Source of the DNA: Entonaema liquescens
Taxonomy: Eukaryota; Ascomycota; Sordariomycetes; Xylariales; Xylariaceae
Assembly: GCA_902805475.1 (NCBI GenBank)
Contig: CADCSX010000006.1
Coordinates: 2,728,001-2,792,000, forward strand
DNA: 64,000 nt
Direction: 5' to 3'
In this document: in pieces, positions 10,411 through 21,671 of the stretch
Layout: each line of letters starts with the position of its first letter
How positions within the stretch are numbered: the stretch's first letter is position 1
Notes under the pieces: generated by a model
What the model saw: only the letters and a program-made list of their open reading frames with translations
The model's database searches: none
Told to the model about the DNA's origin: nothing
Program-made: the position numbers and the translations under genes

Positions 10411-12544
10411 ATGTCTTCTCATCGGCTCATAATAGTTCCCTCGCGGCATCGCTTACGGCGGCCCGAAACCCCACCACCGGCATATTCAGAATACGACATA
10501 CAAGAAGCGAGCCAGCTGGCTTCCTCCGAGCAACATATCCGGGGCGCGCTAGAGCTGGAATACCACGCACCGGGCATACCTCCGCAGTCTGCCGCGACCG
10601 GTCCCCGTTGCCAATCTACCTTCTGTTATAGAGCCGCAAAGGGGACGAGTCACTACTGTCGAAAGCACAAATGCACTGCGGCCGGTTGTCTTGACCGTAG
10701 AGAAAAGGGGCATAGCAGACATTATTGTGCAGTACACGAGTGTTTCTGGCGAGGATGCTACAGCTCTAAAGCCAGACATTCGCATTATTGCGATCAGCAT
10801 ACTTGTCAACTGGAAGGCTGCCACGAACCAAGTCCCGAAGAATGGTATCGCTACTGTAACGTCCACACATGTCGCGTCCAGCGCTGTGCCGGACGGCGCG
10901 AGTCCCCCTCGAAGTACTGTTCCAAGCACAGATGCCATGCCAACAGCTGTTCTCGCGCATTCTCCAAATCAAGCGAATTCTGCGCGGACCATCGATGCGA
11001 AGTAGATCGGTGCGGCGCGGCGCGGCGTGCTGGTAGCAACTTATGCTCTCGCCACGAGTGCTCGGTCGAAGACTGCGGCGGGAGGAGGTTTGAGAAAAGC
11101 CAGTTCTGCGGCGCGCATAAGTGCGTTACGAAAGGGTGCCCAGATGTGCAGATTGAAGGATTCCGCCATTGCGCGCAGCACAAGTGTCGCTCGTGCGAGA
11201 GGCCTTGCATTCCTGACAGTGGGTTCTGTCGCCGACATAAGTGTCGGGAACCAAGGTGTCCCCAAGCTCGAGCGAGTGGCTCGACCTGGTGTCTACGACA
11301 TGTGTGCCAATGGGTTGGGTGTACTGAACTCGCGTTCCAACGCGACGGGTACTGTGGTGACCATACCTGCTCCACAGGCGATTGCCCCGAGGGCGTAGTC
11401 CGGGGAGAAAATGCTGTTGGGTTCTGCTGTCTCAATCACACCTGTGCGGAACCAGGTTGTCTTCAGGAAACATCGAGGATTGCGTACTGTGCCGAACACG
11501 AGTGTCCACGACGCACATGTCCCAAATCTCGATTCTGGGGTGATGAGCGAGACGAGAAAGAGCACGAATGTTGCAGGAACCATACTTGTGCTCAAGAGAC
11601 TTGCTACGCACCCACAATGCGTAACAGGGCGTTTTGTGAGCGACATATATGTTCGTACGCTGGAGGTTGCATGGCAGCTAAAGCTCTGGATCTTGGGTGC
11701 TGTGAGGCACATAGATGCCACCAAGATTCATGCTTAAACCCCTGTACACCGAATAGTGCGTTCTGCAGTGATCACGTCTGTGCTTGGGAGATGGGTTGTT
11801 TGCGTGGTCGTGGGAGTCCAGACCAGATCTACTGCGAACCTCATACATGTACGGAGCCAAGTTGTCATGAGCGGTGTAAAGGATCTCATGGTCTTTGCTC
11901 GGTACACGCGTGTCGATGGAGTCCGTTGTGCGTGAACACACCCCTAGCCTCTGGTGAATATTGCCAGCAGCATTCATGCATCAAAAATGGCTGCACCAGG
12001 GCGAGCTTGGTTGAAGATAGCCTGTGTCGTCATCACGCATGTTCGTGGAATTCATCTATCTGCCTCAAGCCTCGTTGGAAGAGAAGCAGTTACTGCGAAG
12101 ACCACACCTGCGGAGAGATGGGCTGTGGCTTCCCTCGAGTTCCAGGAGGGTCATATTGCTCTGACCATTCCTGCCAAGCATCGAAGTCTTGTACTGGACA
12201 AGCGGAAATAGGGAGTGACTATTGTATCGAACACAAGTGTGCTAGACCGAACTGTAGGTTGAAGAGCGTAGTGGGAACACGGTTTTGCAGGAACCATAAG
12301 TCATTATATCGTCCGATAGGGGCTCATGAACTAACAAGCCTCCAGAGGTCAGTATCAAAACCACCCCTGACGTATGATGATGACTTACGAATGTAGTTTC
12401 CGGTCGCGCACGGGATATGGTGCAATCGACCCCCCACCCGCAGCATCACTTACGCGTGTGGACACACCCAAAAGAAGAACCCGAAAAGTCTTTATAGGAA
12501 ACGTCAATGGGCGTGAGGTAGTGACTGATATTCGCAATGGCTAA
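10411..12544 (+). CDS. Protein of 26 tandem Cys3-His (zinc-finger-like) units
   Basis: Two exons (10411-12347 and 12397-12544) give 694 residues. The 49 bp intron (donor GTCAGT, acceptor TGTAG) is chosen because it replaces a short tail with a longer coding-like one ending VFIGNVNGREVVTDIRNG. After a Pro-rich leader, residues about 67-625 are 26 consecutive units of about 21 residues with the pattern C-x4/5-C-x8-17-C-x2-H-x, the next unit starting one residue after the His. Examples of the unit end are YCRKHKC, FCADHRC and YCEDHTC. The spacing suggests one zinc ion per unit held by three Cys and one His. There is no signal peptide or membrane segment. I do not recognise a named family; nucleic-acid or protein binding is possible but not shown. 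Variable loops between constant Cys/His positions argue for an old repeat under selection. Confidence 0.85.
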
Positions 12545-12841
12545 CTAGCTTGAGCTTTGAGATGACTAAACTGTACTTATATAAACCCGCGGTCTGGTTG
12601 GGTTGTTACTAGTATTTGTTATGAGATATTGACTGTACGATTTACTTTACGAGGTATATGGCGGGCCGATGGAATTAACGCATGAAGAAAGCATGTAGCT
12701 GAATTTGATTGTTATAATAGACTAGTTATATGAAGCTAACAATTCTTATTTGAAAATGGTCAAATTTCAGTAATACACGCACACATAATAAGCCATTTGA
12801 AGTTTATCTACCCACTAACTCGGCGTAACCAAGTATCCAGC

Positions 12842-13505
12842 TTAAGGATGAACAACGACTAAAGTTACCTTCCTCCATGGCCTATCAGGGTCATAAGCTT
12901 GAAATCGTCAGCACGAACAACCTTGTTAAGCGTTCGGAAACCTACCAGTTGTCCCCGCAGGCGTCCATCGAAAGTCGAAATTGCCGTTAAACGGCCGAAC
13001 GCCAATATTTCCTCCCACTTCTATGTCTCCCCGAGACTTGAATGACAATTCGGTCTGCAAGGCATCCGTATCAGGATTACACCCATACACGACGTCGAAG
13101 ATAGCGCGTGGATCTCCGCGTTCAGTCATGAACATCTTGGTCGTGTTATCTTTCACCTCATACTATGTGTTTATAGTTCGTTAGATACTTGAGAAGCGTT
13201 TCGATGTTGGTTAACTTTACCTCCCCATTTATGACTGCGCGACGAGGCGGGTCCCAAGGTAAGGTGATGACACCGTCGACGAGTGTAAGTTCACTCGTAG
13301 AATTGCCAGCGGGACTGACGAAGAGATGTTGGTCACCACCACCCCAATCCCAGATATTCAAGAAATGGTTATGAATATCTGGAAACGACGCATTCTGGAT
13401 CTGGATTGAGAAGCCCTCAGCAATGTTATTAGAAAGTGGGCTCGTAGGGATGTCGCATGCCATGCTCGCGACGGCAAAGATGAGGATAAAAATAGGCTGA
13501 ACCAT
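12842..13505 (-). CDS. Small secreted protein, unknown function
   Basis: Three exons (13221-13505, 12946-13162, 12842-12897) give 185 residues; introns are 58 bp (donor GTAAAG, branch CTAAC) and 48 bp (branch GCTGAC). A clear signal peptide MVQPIFILIFAVASMACDIP starts at the first ATG. The mature part contains FSIQIQNASFPDIHNHFLNI, then HLFVSPAGNSTSELTLVDGVITL, and ends in a WRKVTLVVVHP strand. The IHN and LVDGVI blocks resemble uncharacterised secreted domains of fungi, but I cannot name the family with confidence. Few Cys, so not a disulfide-rich effector type. It lies tail-to-tail with the Cys/His-repeat gene, about 300 bp away. Alternative start sites are unlikely because the signal peptide follows directly. 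Confidence 0.65.
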
Positions 13506-15026
13506 ATTGGACTGATTTTCAAAAGTAGGTGTTTAGTTGCTAGGTATATCACGATATTGCTGCCCGGTCTAGGTCAATATATGATATATAGGCGAATTCT
13601 AAGTCTCGGGAAGACAGCTGAAGCTGAAAAACTGCCATTTATGCTTGCCAAGACTTTATACGAGGTTATACATCGGAATGTGCAGGAAGGTTGTATTATT
13701 GATATGTTACTATATAGTGGCATTCGGTCTAGAAGCTCAATAAATCTCACCTGCAGAAGGTAAGGTGATACAAGCTGTCACTCTAAGCTGCCTTATATAG
13801 GCGATTTCTCTCGGCCAGCCACCTGAGTATAAATTTCCAAATTAATGGTTGATACCCTTTTCAGCGATTAGAGTGTCCCCGGCTATCTGGTATAAGGGTC
13901 AAACTTATACCGTATTACGCTCGATTTCCGATGATAGGTCAAGGGAGGGGTGTCTTTGATAAAGCAATGCCTCTCTTACTCTATATCATGTGTAGGTATC
14001 TATAGAGGACTATGCAAGTAAGTCAACAACCGTGCCGTTTGTAACATGTAAAACATGCCCGTTTCATTAATGAATGCCCTTATATTCCCCCTGATTAGTG
14101 ATTAATTAACCAAAATTGGGCTGTAAATAAGACATGCATGTTGATAATACCTGGTACCTTAGCCCAATTCAGGTTGCTTACCTAGTAAACCTTACGGCTG
14201 GTGATGATTCGGCTTATATTAGGTAGTTGACGCCGGGAACCCGCACACTGTAATAACTCAAAACCAGTAGCCTCTTAAACGTATAGGTAGGTAGATGCAT
14301 ACTACTATAGGTACTACTAGGGGCTTTCTTAAGAGTTGATGCTTTTGTACGTAGGTAGTCTGTTAGGGGGTATCGTTTCATACCTATCAACGGGTTTGGA
14401 CATTATTTACCTATTTTTAACTTGGGTACTGCCTCGGTAGGCTGGCTGCCTGATCCTCACATGGAAGCCTAGAGATACATACATGTTATCACCTTCAGCT
14501 AAAGTGTCTGTAACCTTCGTAATGGACCCTTGGATGTTTGTTGGATCTCACCGCCAGGATAAGATACTTGCTATTGCTCGTTGTTCTTGATCAGACTAAT
14601 ATTCCGTGACTTTCTAATACTCTATACCATCCAATGTAAAATTTCACTAATACATCTATCAACTTCTACTCTAAATAGGTAACTCATAAAATAGTTGCCC
14701 CAAAGTGTTTATTCTAGGCTCTGGGACAAGCATGTTTCCTAGAAGTAGTTACTAGTTGAACATCTCTATCAAAGGATGAGCGTAACTACTACCCATGTAT
14801 CTAATTAGCAATTACGACGCGGTAGGAATGAGTGATCGACCTCTGAGATGATTTTCAAGTGGTCAGTCCTACGAAATGCATTGTCCGATTCCGCGACCCA
14901 ATTTATTGTGAGTCACCCGGCGTCTCAAGGTTGTGATATATCACTTAAGTATCTCCAACCCCTAGAATCTGGAGTTTCAACAAACTCTTCAAGTCAGAAG
15001 TAGATTTACCTAAGTCGAATGTGAAA
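13506..15026. other. Intergenic, TAGGTAGG-rich
   Basis: About 1.5 kb, rich in variants of TAGGTAGG/ACCTA, with no open frame of coding character. It presumably carries the divergent promoters of the secreted orphan and the methyltransferase. Confidence 0.5.
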
Positions 15027-15716
15027 ATGAGCCAAATCAACGTCCCCGAGGACTTCAAAGAACGCATTAAGGCATCATACGATATCATCGCACCTAAATA
15101 CAACGAATGGACGCTTAAGGATACTGCTCTGCGGCTGGAGTATGTAGGAAAGATATTAGAGCTTCTGCCTACTCCAGGCCCTTCTCAACAACCCCGCTTC
15201 CTCGAGCTCGGCTGCGGCGCTGGGCTCCCCGTTACGCAAAAGCTTTTATCGTACCCAGAAGCTCGCGTTGCTGCCAACGACATATCCACCACCCAGATCC
15301 AGCTTGCAAGGACTAACTTGCTCGGAGCTGTAGAAGAGAATGCTGGAAACTCGGGACGCTTGACTCTCATCGAGGGGGATATGACGAAACTTTCATTCCC
15401 CGACGGATCCCTCGACGCGATATTCGCGTTCTACAGTTTGATACATCTCCCCCGCACAGAACAGACAGAAATGATTGGAAAGATTACACGTTGGTTGAAG
15501 CCTGGAGGCTACCTGGTTGCCAACTTCGCTGAAAAGGACAGTGAAGCAATCGTTATGGAGAAGTGGCTCGATAAAGATGACTGGATGTTTTGGAGCGGTT
15601 GGGGTAAGGACAAGACCTTGGAGCTAGTTGGAGAAGCTGGATTGAAAGTAGTAGCTGGCGACCTGAAAGAGGATGTGGTGGATGTGTCATTTCTTTGGAT
15701 CATAGCGAAGAAATGA
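15027..15716 (+). CDS. Class I SAM-dependent methyltransferase
   Basis: Intronless, 229 residues. The frame opens at a GTG at 15021, but the ATG at 15027 is the sensible start. Motif I is FLELGCGAGLPVTQ (about 58-71), followed by an acidic residue at the end of strand 2 (ANDIS), a motif II-like GSLDAIFAFYSLIHLPR and motif III LKPGGYLVANF. This is the classical Rossmann methyltransferase core. The size and the small C-terminal part place it among stand-alone small-molecule or UbiE/Methyltransf_11/25-type enzymes; the substrate cannot be read from sequence. No biosynthetic core gene lies next to it, so a secondary-metabolite role is not supported. Cytosolic: no signal or membrane segment. Confidence 0.85.
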   Translation: MSQINVPEDFKERIKASYDIIAPKYNEWTLKDTALRLEYVGKILELLPTPGPSQQPRFLELGCGAGLPVTQKLLSYPEARVAANDISTTQIQLARTNLLGAVEENAGNSGRLTLIEGDMTKLSFPDGSLDAIFAFYSLIHLPRTEQTEMIGKITRWLKPGGYLVANFAEKDSEAIVMEKWLDKDDWMFWSGWGKDKTLELVGEAGLKVVAGDLKEDVVDVSFLWIIAKK

Positions 15717-16141
15717 TGCGGTTGAGTGATATAACTACCGCTACATATTCGTCCCTTCATAAATCACAGTCTGACAAGTCTCTACTGCGACCTTCCATCT
15801 AGTTTATATAGGAGGTAGTAACCATTGTTTATCCAAACCCACAATTATTTGTGTTTACTCTGAGGCACGCAATATGTACGTACGTATGTTCCACACTACA
15901 GTCATGGGTTCATGTTGATAATCAATGAATGAATGCCATTTATAGGGAGTGGGTAGCTGATTCATAAAATAATCTATTTTACAAATCTCAGTACAGGACG
16001 GATTATGTTGTTCGTACTGATTATTACATCACCCTAAATACCTAAGTCTACAGGAAAAGGGGGAAGATATGTTAATACAATTTGGAGTAAGGCATTGTAA
16101 CTAATCAGCTCATACGCCCTTGCCCATGGCCATGATTTGAA
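15717..16141. other. Intergenic between convergent genes
   Basis: 3' flanks of the methyltransferase and the dynamin-FG gene. Nothing else seen. Confidence 0.5.
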
Positions 16142-19134
16142 CTATATCCCCAACGAAAAGCATCTTAGTTCCTCCGGTGAGAATGCGCTATATGGTGTTT
16201 GGGAGCATATATGCTTCATACAGTCCTTAGAGTCCTTAGGTGTGTCATATGAAAAGGGAGTAGAGACAACTAAAGGATCTACTTCAGGGGCAGACATAAG
16301 CGGGAGGTAGTTCCAGTCTGTTCCTAATTACCGTTAGTCATGATCAACTATTATTTGGTGAGCTTACATTTATTCGGTTGCGTAGTTGCTTTCCAGGGTG
16401 ATTGACCAGATCCAAACCCTGACCCACTTCCAAAACCTGATGCGTTCCCATTACCTGATTTATTTCCAAAGACCGAGGTACTTCCAGAACTCGTTGTACT
16501 TCCGAAGCTGGGTGGCGGGTTTGAAGGTGGGACATTGGACTTGGAGAATAGCGAGCTTGTAGTAGGCACCGGTACTTGGTTTGTTGATACAGGTGGCGCT
16601 CCAAAGGGACTGGGCACCGACGACCCGAGCAAAGTAGAAGCAGTGCTTGCAGTTCCAAAAAGGCTCCCTGTGGTCGTGGATGGCGGGGTGGGACTTTGAG
16701 GTTTGCTAGCGGCGCTGGAATTACCAAAGGGGCTGCTTTGCTTTGGAGGGCTGACTGGTACTACTCGAGGAGCGGAGAAAACATTTGTTGGATTGTTGGC
16801 CGTCGCAGGCTTCTCTGGTCCAACGAGAATCGGAGGCACAGCTGGAGATCAAAATATTAGTAAGGCAAACATTTGAAATCCGGGTTACACTTACGAGTTG
16901 TTTTCCGCTCCTTGAATTTGTTGCAAATTTTTAACCCTTTCTTAAGAGCTTCGTACTCTATTTGTAACTCTCTACGCTCTGTTTGGACTTCTTGCGACTC
17001 TGATGCAAGTCGCTCAAGTTCAGTATCCTCCATCTCATTTATTCTTGTTGTCGTTAGCATAGAAGGAAGATCTCTAATAAGACAATTTTCGACGGCTAAA
17101 ACAACAACGTTATCGACAAAGGTTCGAATCGACATCTATAAGCAAGTTAGTTTGACTAACATCGACTTCGATTTAAAAATATTGCCGTACCCTATAGTAA
17201 GTTTCGGACTTGTCGATCAAACTGTCCACTCCAAACTCACTCGTGGTTTTAGAATTTGATGCTTGAAGTTCCTTGCGGGCTTCCTCCGTGAAGAATTCCG
17301 GTCGACTTGCCATCAGATCTCGGACGACATCAATGCCAGCATTCTTTTGGCGTCTTCTCGCAAGGAGGACTCTGAACTCTGTATCGAGAGGCTGAGGGTT
17401 TCCGCTCTTATAGTGGCGGAGAAGCTCCTGAAGTTTATCTTCAAGAACAGTGGCCTTTTCTTCAAAGAATGGGTCTACTATCTCAGTAAGAATTGCCGAG
17501 CAGGTCCTCTTGTCTGGGTTGACAAGATGGCCTACCAGCTTTTCAACGAAGGCTTTAGTCATTTCCAATACAAGCTGTAGGTGACGACGCGCGATTTCTT
17601 CCCAAGGTCGAGACTGGTCTTGGAAAAGTTTCACAGCCAAGCGGTCGTTCGAGGTGCCGGGAAACTCATTGCCCTGGTTGGTCGACGACAGAGATTCTAA
17701 TTCAGATGCAATTTTTTCGAATGCGACATTTTCTGGATCCTCGAATTGATATTGATCGGCTAATGGTTGAAGGAACGTCGGCAGTGTCAGCTTGTGAGAG
17801 CTGAGCCTTCCGAATAACCCCCCTGGAATCGAACTCCCAATTCCATGTGAACTATCCCCATTGCTAGGATCCTTGGGGAGGATAATGCGTCTTGAGCCCT
17901 TGGTGTCTAAAACGTAAGAGAACGCCCGATTTAAATCACGCACAAGCGCCCGAAGCTTTCTGATCCTGTTGTCATTAATTGCAATGATATCAGTTCCAGG
18001 GTATAAGCCGCCAAAGAATTCATCTGCGTAGTTCCCTTCAACTGCGTTTAAGCTCAGAATGTGGAACTGCGAGGCAATTTTGTCCAGGTGTCTCCTCAGT
18101 TCCTTTGGAGTTGACCTCGGATCACCTAGGCGCTGGAGTTGAGTCTTACGACCGTTGATGTTCTTTTCGATGCTATCGATCAAGCCTTGAAGATTCTTCT
18201 TGATATGCGCTAGGAGGATGCCGCTAAGTTTCTTGCGAAGAGCTGCCACGCCTCGATTATTTGACGGTACGCTAGACCAAAGGCCCGTCTCGAAGAATTG
18301 TGTCTCTTTCTCGTCTCTCTGTTCATCAGTGTCCGAAGCTTCCATTTCGCCTCGATTCCGGAGAACATGCCATCCTAACGACAACTCATGCGAACTGTCA
18401 AGATTTTTGGCTAACCTGACGAAATTCCCTTCGTCTTGAGTGCCGGGTGTAAGGATATCCGGCTTTGTAATAATACCAAGGGTGCGCTCCTTGTGTTTGT
18501 CGTGATGTTTAACTTTAGATAATACCTTCTGCAATATGACCTGATTGCGCGCTGAGACGACAGCAAGAATAATGCTATTCTTGCGAGTCATATACCTCTC
18601 TGCTAGGCGATCCACGATCTTCCGGCCCTCGGCAGACTGGTTTTCATCCTCCGAATGATAAAAGCCGGGGAGATCAACCATTGTCAGGTGTGGGACATCG
18701 GGACCACTGATCTCGATTCTAAGGACGTCTTCAGAGAAGCCAGCATCGCCTGAAACCATGTGCTTCTTAGCATCTTCTACGATGCGAGATAGGTCCTCTT
18801 TTTTGAAGGATCTCTCATCGAATGTTTTTGTGACCTCAGTGAGAGCTGAAAATGGCAGTATGCGCACATCGACTTTGGTTTGGCTATCAGTGCGAAGAAC
18901 AAGTTCCGTCGCAAACCTCGTACATAGCCCGTCCTTAACAGGAAAACGTACTCTGGATATGGCTTCAAGCACGGAACTTTTCCCCGACGACTGATCTCCG
19001 ACCACAATTATTTGGGGGAGATCAACAAAGCGACCGATACCATGCTTACGAAGGTCATCGATCGCATCGAGGAGAGCTTTCTGCTCGCCGTGAAGCTGCT
19101 CGAGGGCTTCCGAGTCTAAAGAAACGCTATCCAT
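16142..19134 (-). CDS. Dynamin-like GTPase with GED and nucleoporin-like FG tail
   Basis: Four exons (17191-19134, 16895-17135, 16368-16841, 16142-16317) give 944 residues; introns of 55, 53 and 50 bp all carry ACTAAC/ACTAAT branch sites. The G domain has the P-loop GDQSSGKS (46-53), DLPG (154-157) and TKPD (223-226). The middle and stalk regions follow, then a GTPase effector domain crossing introns 1 and 2 (NVVVLAVENCLIRDLP) that ends in a coiled coil. Exon 3 is low-complexity, rich in Ser, Gly, Pro and Asn, with seven FG dipeptides (SPFGNSS, LFGTAS, SPFGAP, SFGSTT, SVFGNK, GFGSGSGFG). Exon 4 ends with YSAFSPEELR, like a short tail I recall from other fungal FG-tailed proteins. The family resembles fungal Mx/dynamin-related GTPases; an FG tail suggests contact with nuclear pores or a phase-separated compartment, which is inference. 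The start is the first ATG; the upstream open frame has only TTG. Confidence 0.85.
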
Positions 19135-21671
19135 CGTAATGATCAAGATGTTGAATAATGAATGATCGTTTATGAATGCGGAGAGAAAAGGTTTTACGAT
19201 AAAATAGTAAAAGGTAAAAAGGGCAAAGGGACTAAGATTTAAAGTGATGAATAGCAAATTGAGGTTGTGTTTGCTTTTGGGCCGTGCGACTTTACTTTAT
19301 ATTTGCTGACTCGGCAAGCCATCGCATCTCAAATTAGACAGCTGAAAAGATGATAGGCGATGATAGGCGAGATTTACAAGGTTTACCTTCAGCTTAGGCG
19401 CTCATTTGTTTTAGGATTTATCACAAGGCACAGTATAGAAAGCCGATCCGAGTGTTGTGAAGATATCGGGCTGCCAGCCTACAGCTTAACGACACGGAAG
19501 GGTTACAGTGGTCAATTAGAAGAACCAACAGTGTTTCAGGTACAGTTTAACTGGCCACTATTCACACCTATGTCTCTCGGGCCGCAGCTCGGCCCGTGGA
19601 GGTGTTTATTGGTACGGGCGCTTCGCGGATTTTATCATTGGTCGAATTATCAACTTTCTCATTTACATTTCAGAAATACAACATATATTTTGGCACTAAC
19701 CTAAAACGACCTTGCAAGCAATAGATATGCACGTTCATGACCTTTTACGGTTATAAGTAGGTAATTTCATCGCTCTAAATACCTAACTATAACACTAAGT
19801 TAGAATAGAAATAGGTACCTAAGGTACCCTATGTAAATAATACAGCTATATGTTGAAATGAGTGGTCAAGGGATTACTTCCAGGTATTACAGTACAAATT
19901 GTCTTGGCACAGAATGTATATATAAGAAGAACCTTACTTCCCTCCTACTCACACAGTTGGTAGATTAAGTCAATATACAAATACAGCTCATATACCGTAT
20001 CTTTAAGCACCATAAATCGCTCCTTATCAATCGTTTTGGTAGACTTGGGCTGACATTCATTGAACGAAGAACTAAACAATAAAATTAAACGTTGAGGTAA
20101 ACTGTAGGTACCAGTCGGGAAGAATATCGGTATTCTAAGGGGATGAATGTAGATATCGTAGGTAAAAAGATATTTTATTAGAAAGGAATATAGGTTTGTT
20201 TCTAGATAGTCGTCCTTCACTCATCAGATGAGAACCTAGGTAGGTAAGTAACTACCTAAGGTAATTTAAGTAGTACTATTGCCCCCCCATTGGCTTTAAG
20301 AAATAAGCATCAATAAACCGAAGGAAAGAAGCTGGTAGGTATTTCTTGTTATAGATAGAAATGCTTTTGAGTCTACAGATTTGTTTAATGTAATTAGCTA
20401 CCTACGTTTACGTATGTTCACGACATACAAACCAGTCATTCAGCGCGGATAGCTTCTCGTTATCAAGTGCTCATCCTTGCCTTGATATACGGCACATAGT
20501 ATATAACGTACTTCTGCCGATATAAAAGCATATCCGATGTCTACCAATAAGGGAAGTGGATCATTTATCATTTGAACGGAGAGGAGCCATTCCGGGTTAG
20601 ATTATCCCTGAAAATCAGTAAAAGTGGAAATACGTGATATGAATACACGGCTGATTAGCGTGAGTTCAGTAGAGCACCAAGTTTATGCACTTGTACTTAT
20701 AGCAATGGCTCATAAGGTGCTGCCATGTGGTAGGAGGAGTACAGTTTCCAGGGCTAGCGGCCGTCCAACTCCGCTTTACCAGTAAGTGATGTGATCGAAG
20801 TATGAATTAGGTCCACGGGTATGGGATATCTGGACCGGCGGTATATATATCCGAGTAAGTAGGCTGGTAGTTCCACATGTCATGTTACCCGTCTTCGTGT
20901 TCAAAGGTGATTTGTGCTTGTATCTTTATAATAATAGACCTGTAGTTTTATATAGTTTAACCCTCCTATTAGTATGCTGAGGGGGCAGTGTTCACTATCA
21001 TAACCACCCAGCCTAGATAATATCACTCAGTCCTTAAATAAGTTGATCGACTAGCCATCCTTTGAGGATTTCAGATATGATATCTATGACAAAGAATACT
21101 CTCAAGGTGTATGACCGTAGATTTTCATAGCCAGGTTAAAATCGCCAGAAAAACATGGCAGTTATTTCCACGCTGTTTCGACGTGTTTAGGACGGATCGT
21201 TCGCCAGACTGACGACATGAAATAAAGTGGAAACTTCAAGTAAAACCGAATTTTAAAAGCGGTGAATATGTAGGTTAGGTTTAACCCCCCAGAGTAGGAC
21301 GGCTAGGTGCGATTTGTGATCAACTATCTAACGCCGAATGATATATAGGTAACAATTAACGACCTCCTACTTAGCCAATCAGAGTGGATAATCCATATTA
21401 GTAACTTACCCCTGGATTCTCTTAGTGCTGGAATACTAGCGGTTGGTGGGTACGTACCTAGGTAAGTGCTTAGCGAACTCGAATACGAGAATCTCTTGGC
21501 ATTATATTGTCACTGTTGACTTACACGAAGATGACTGCCTCGGGCAAGTTCATAGAGAAGGTAGAACTAAATATATATAGTTATGTTATATTAGTTATCC
21601 TGACTTAGGATCTTTATCTTCTATTGTAATTTTTTAAATCAGCTTACATCAAATTCAAGTCCCATTTCGCC
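19135..21671. other. Long intergenic region upstream of CYP51
   Basis: About 2.5 kb between divergent genes. It holds a 10-bp direct duplication GATAGGCGAT near 19349-19369 and many TAGGTA words, but no coding-like frame. The part next to 21671 is the likely CYP51 promoter. I see no sterol-response element I can assign with confidence. Confidence 0.5.

Noticed and set aside
10549..11977. Several long antisense open frames over the Cys/His-repeat gene
   Set aside because: They mirror the repeat structure of the real gene on the other strand and show no domain.
16368..16385. End of the dynamin gene at the stop just after QPNKCKLTK
   Set aside because: A good donor (GTAAGC) lies before that stop, and splicing to 16317 gives a tail ending in SPEELR that fits other FG-tailed proteins.
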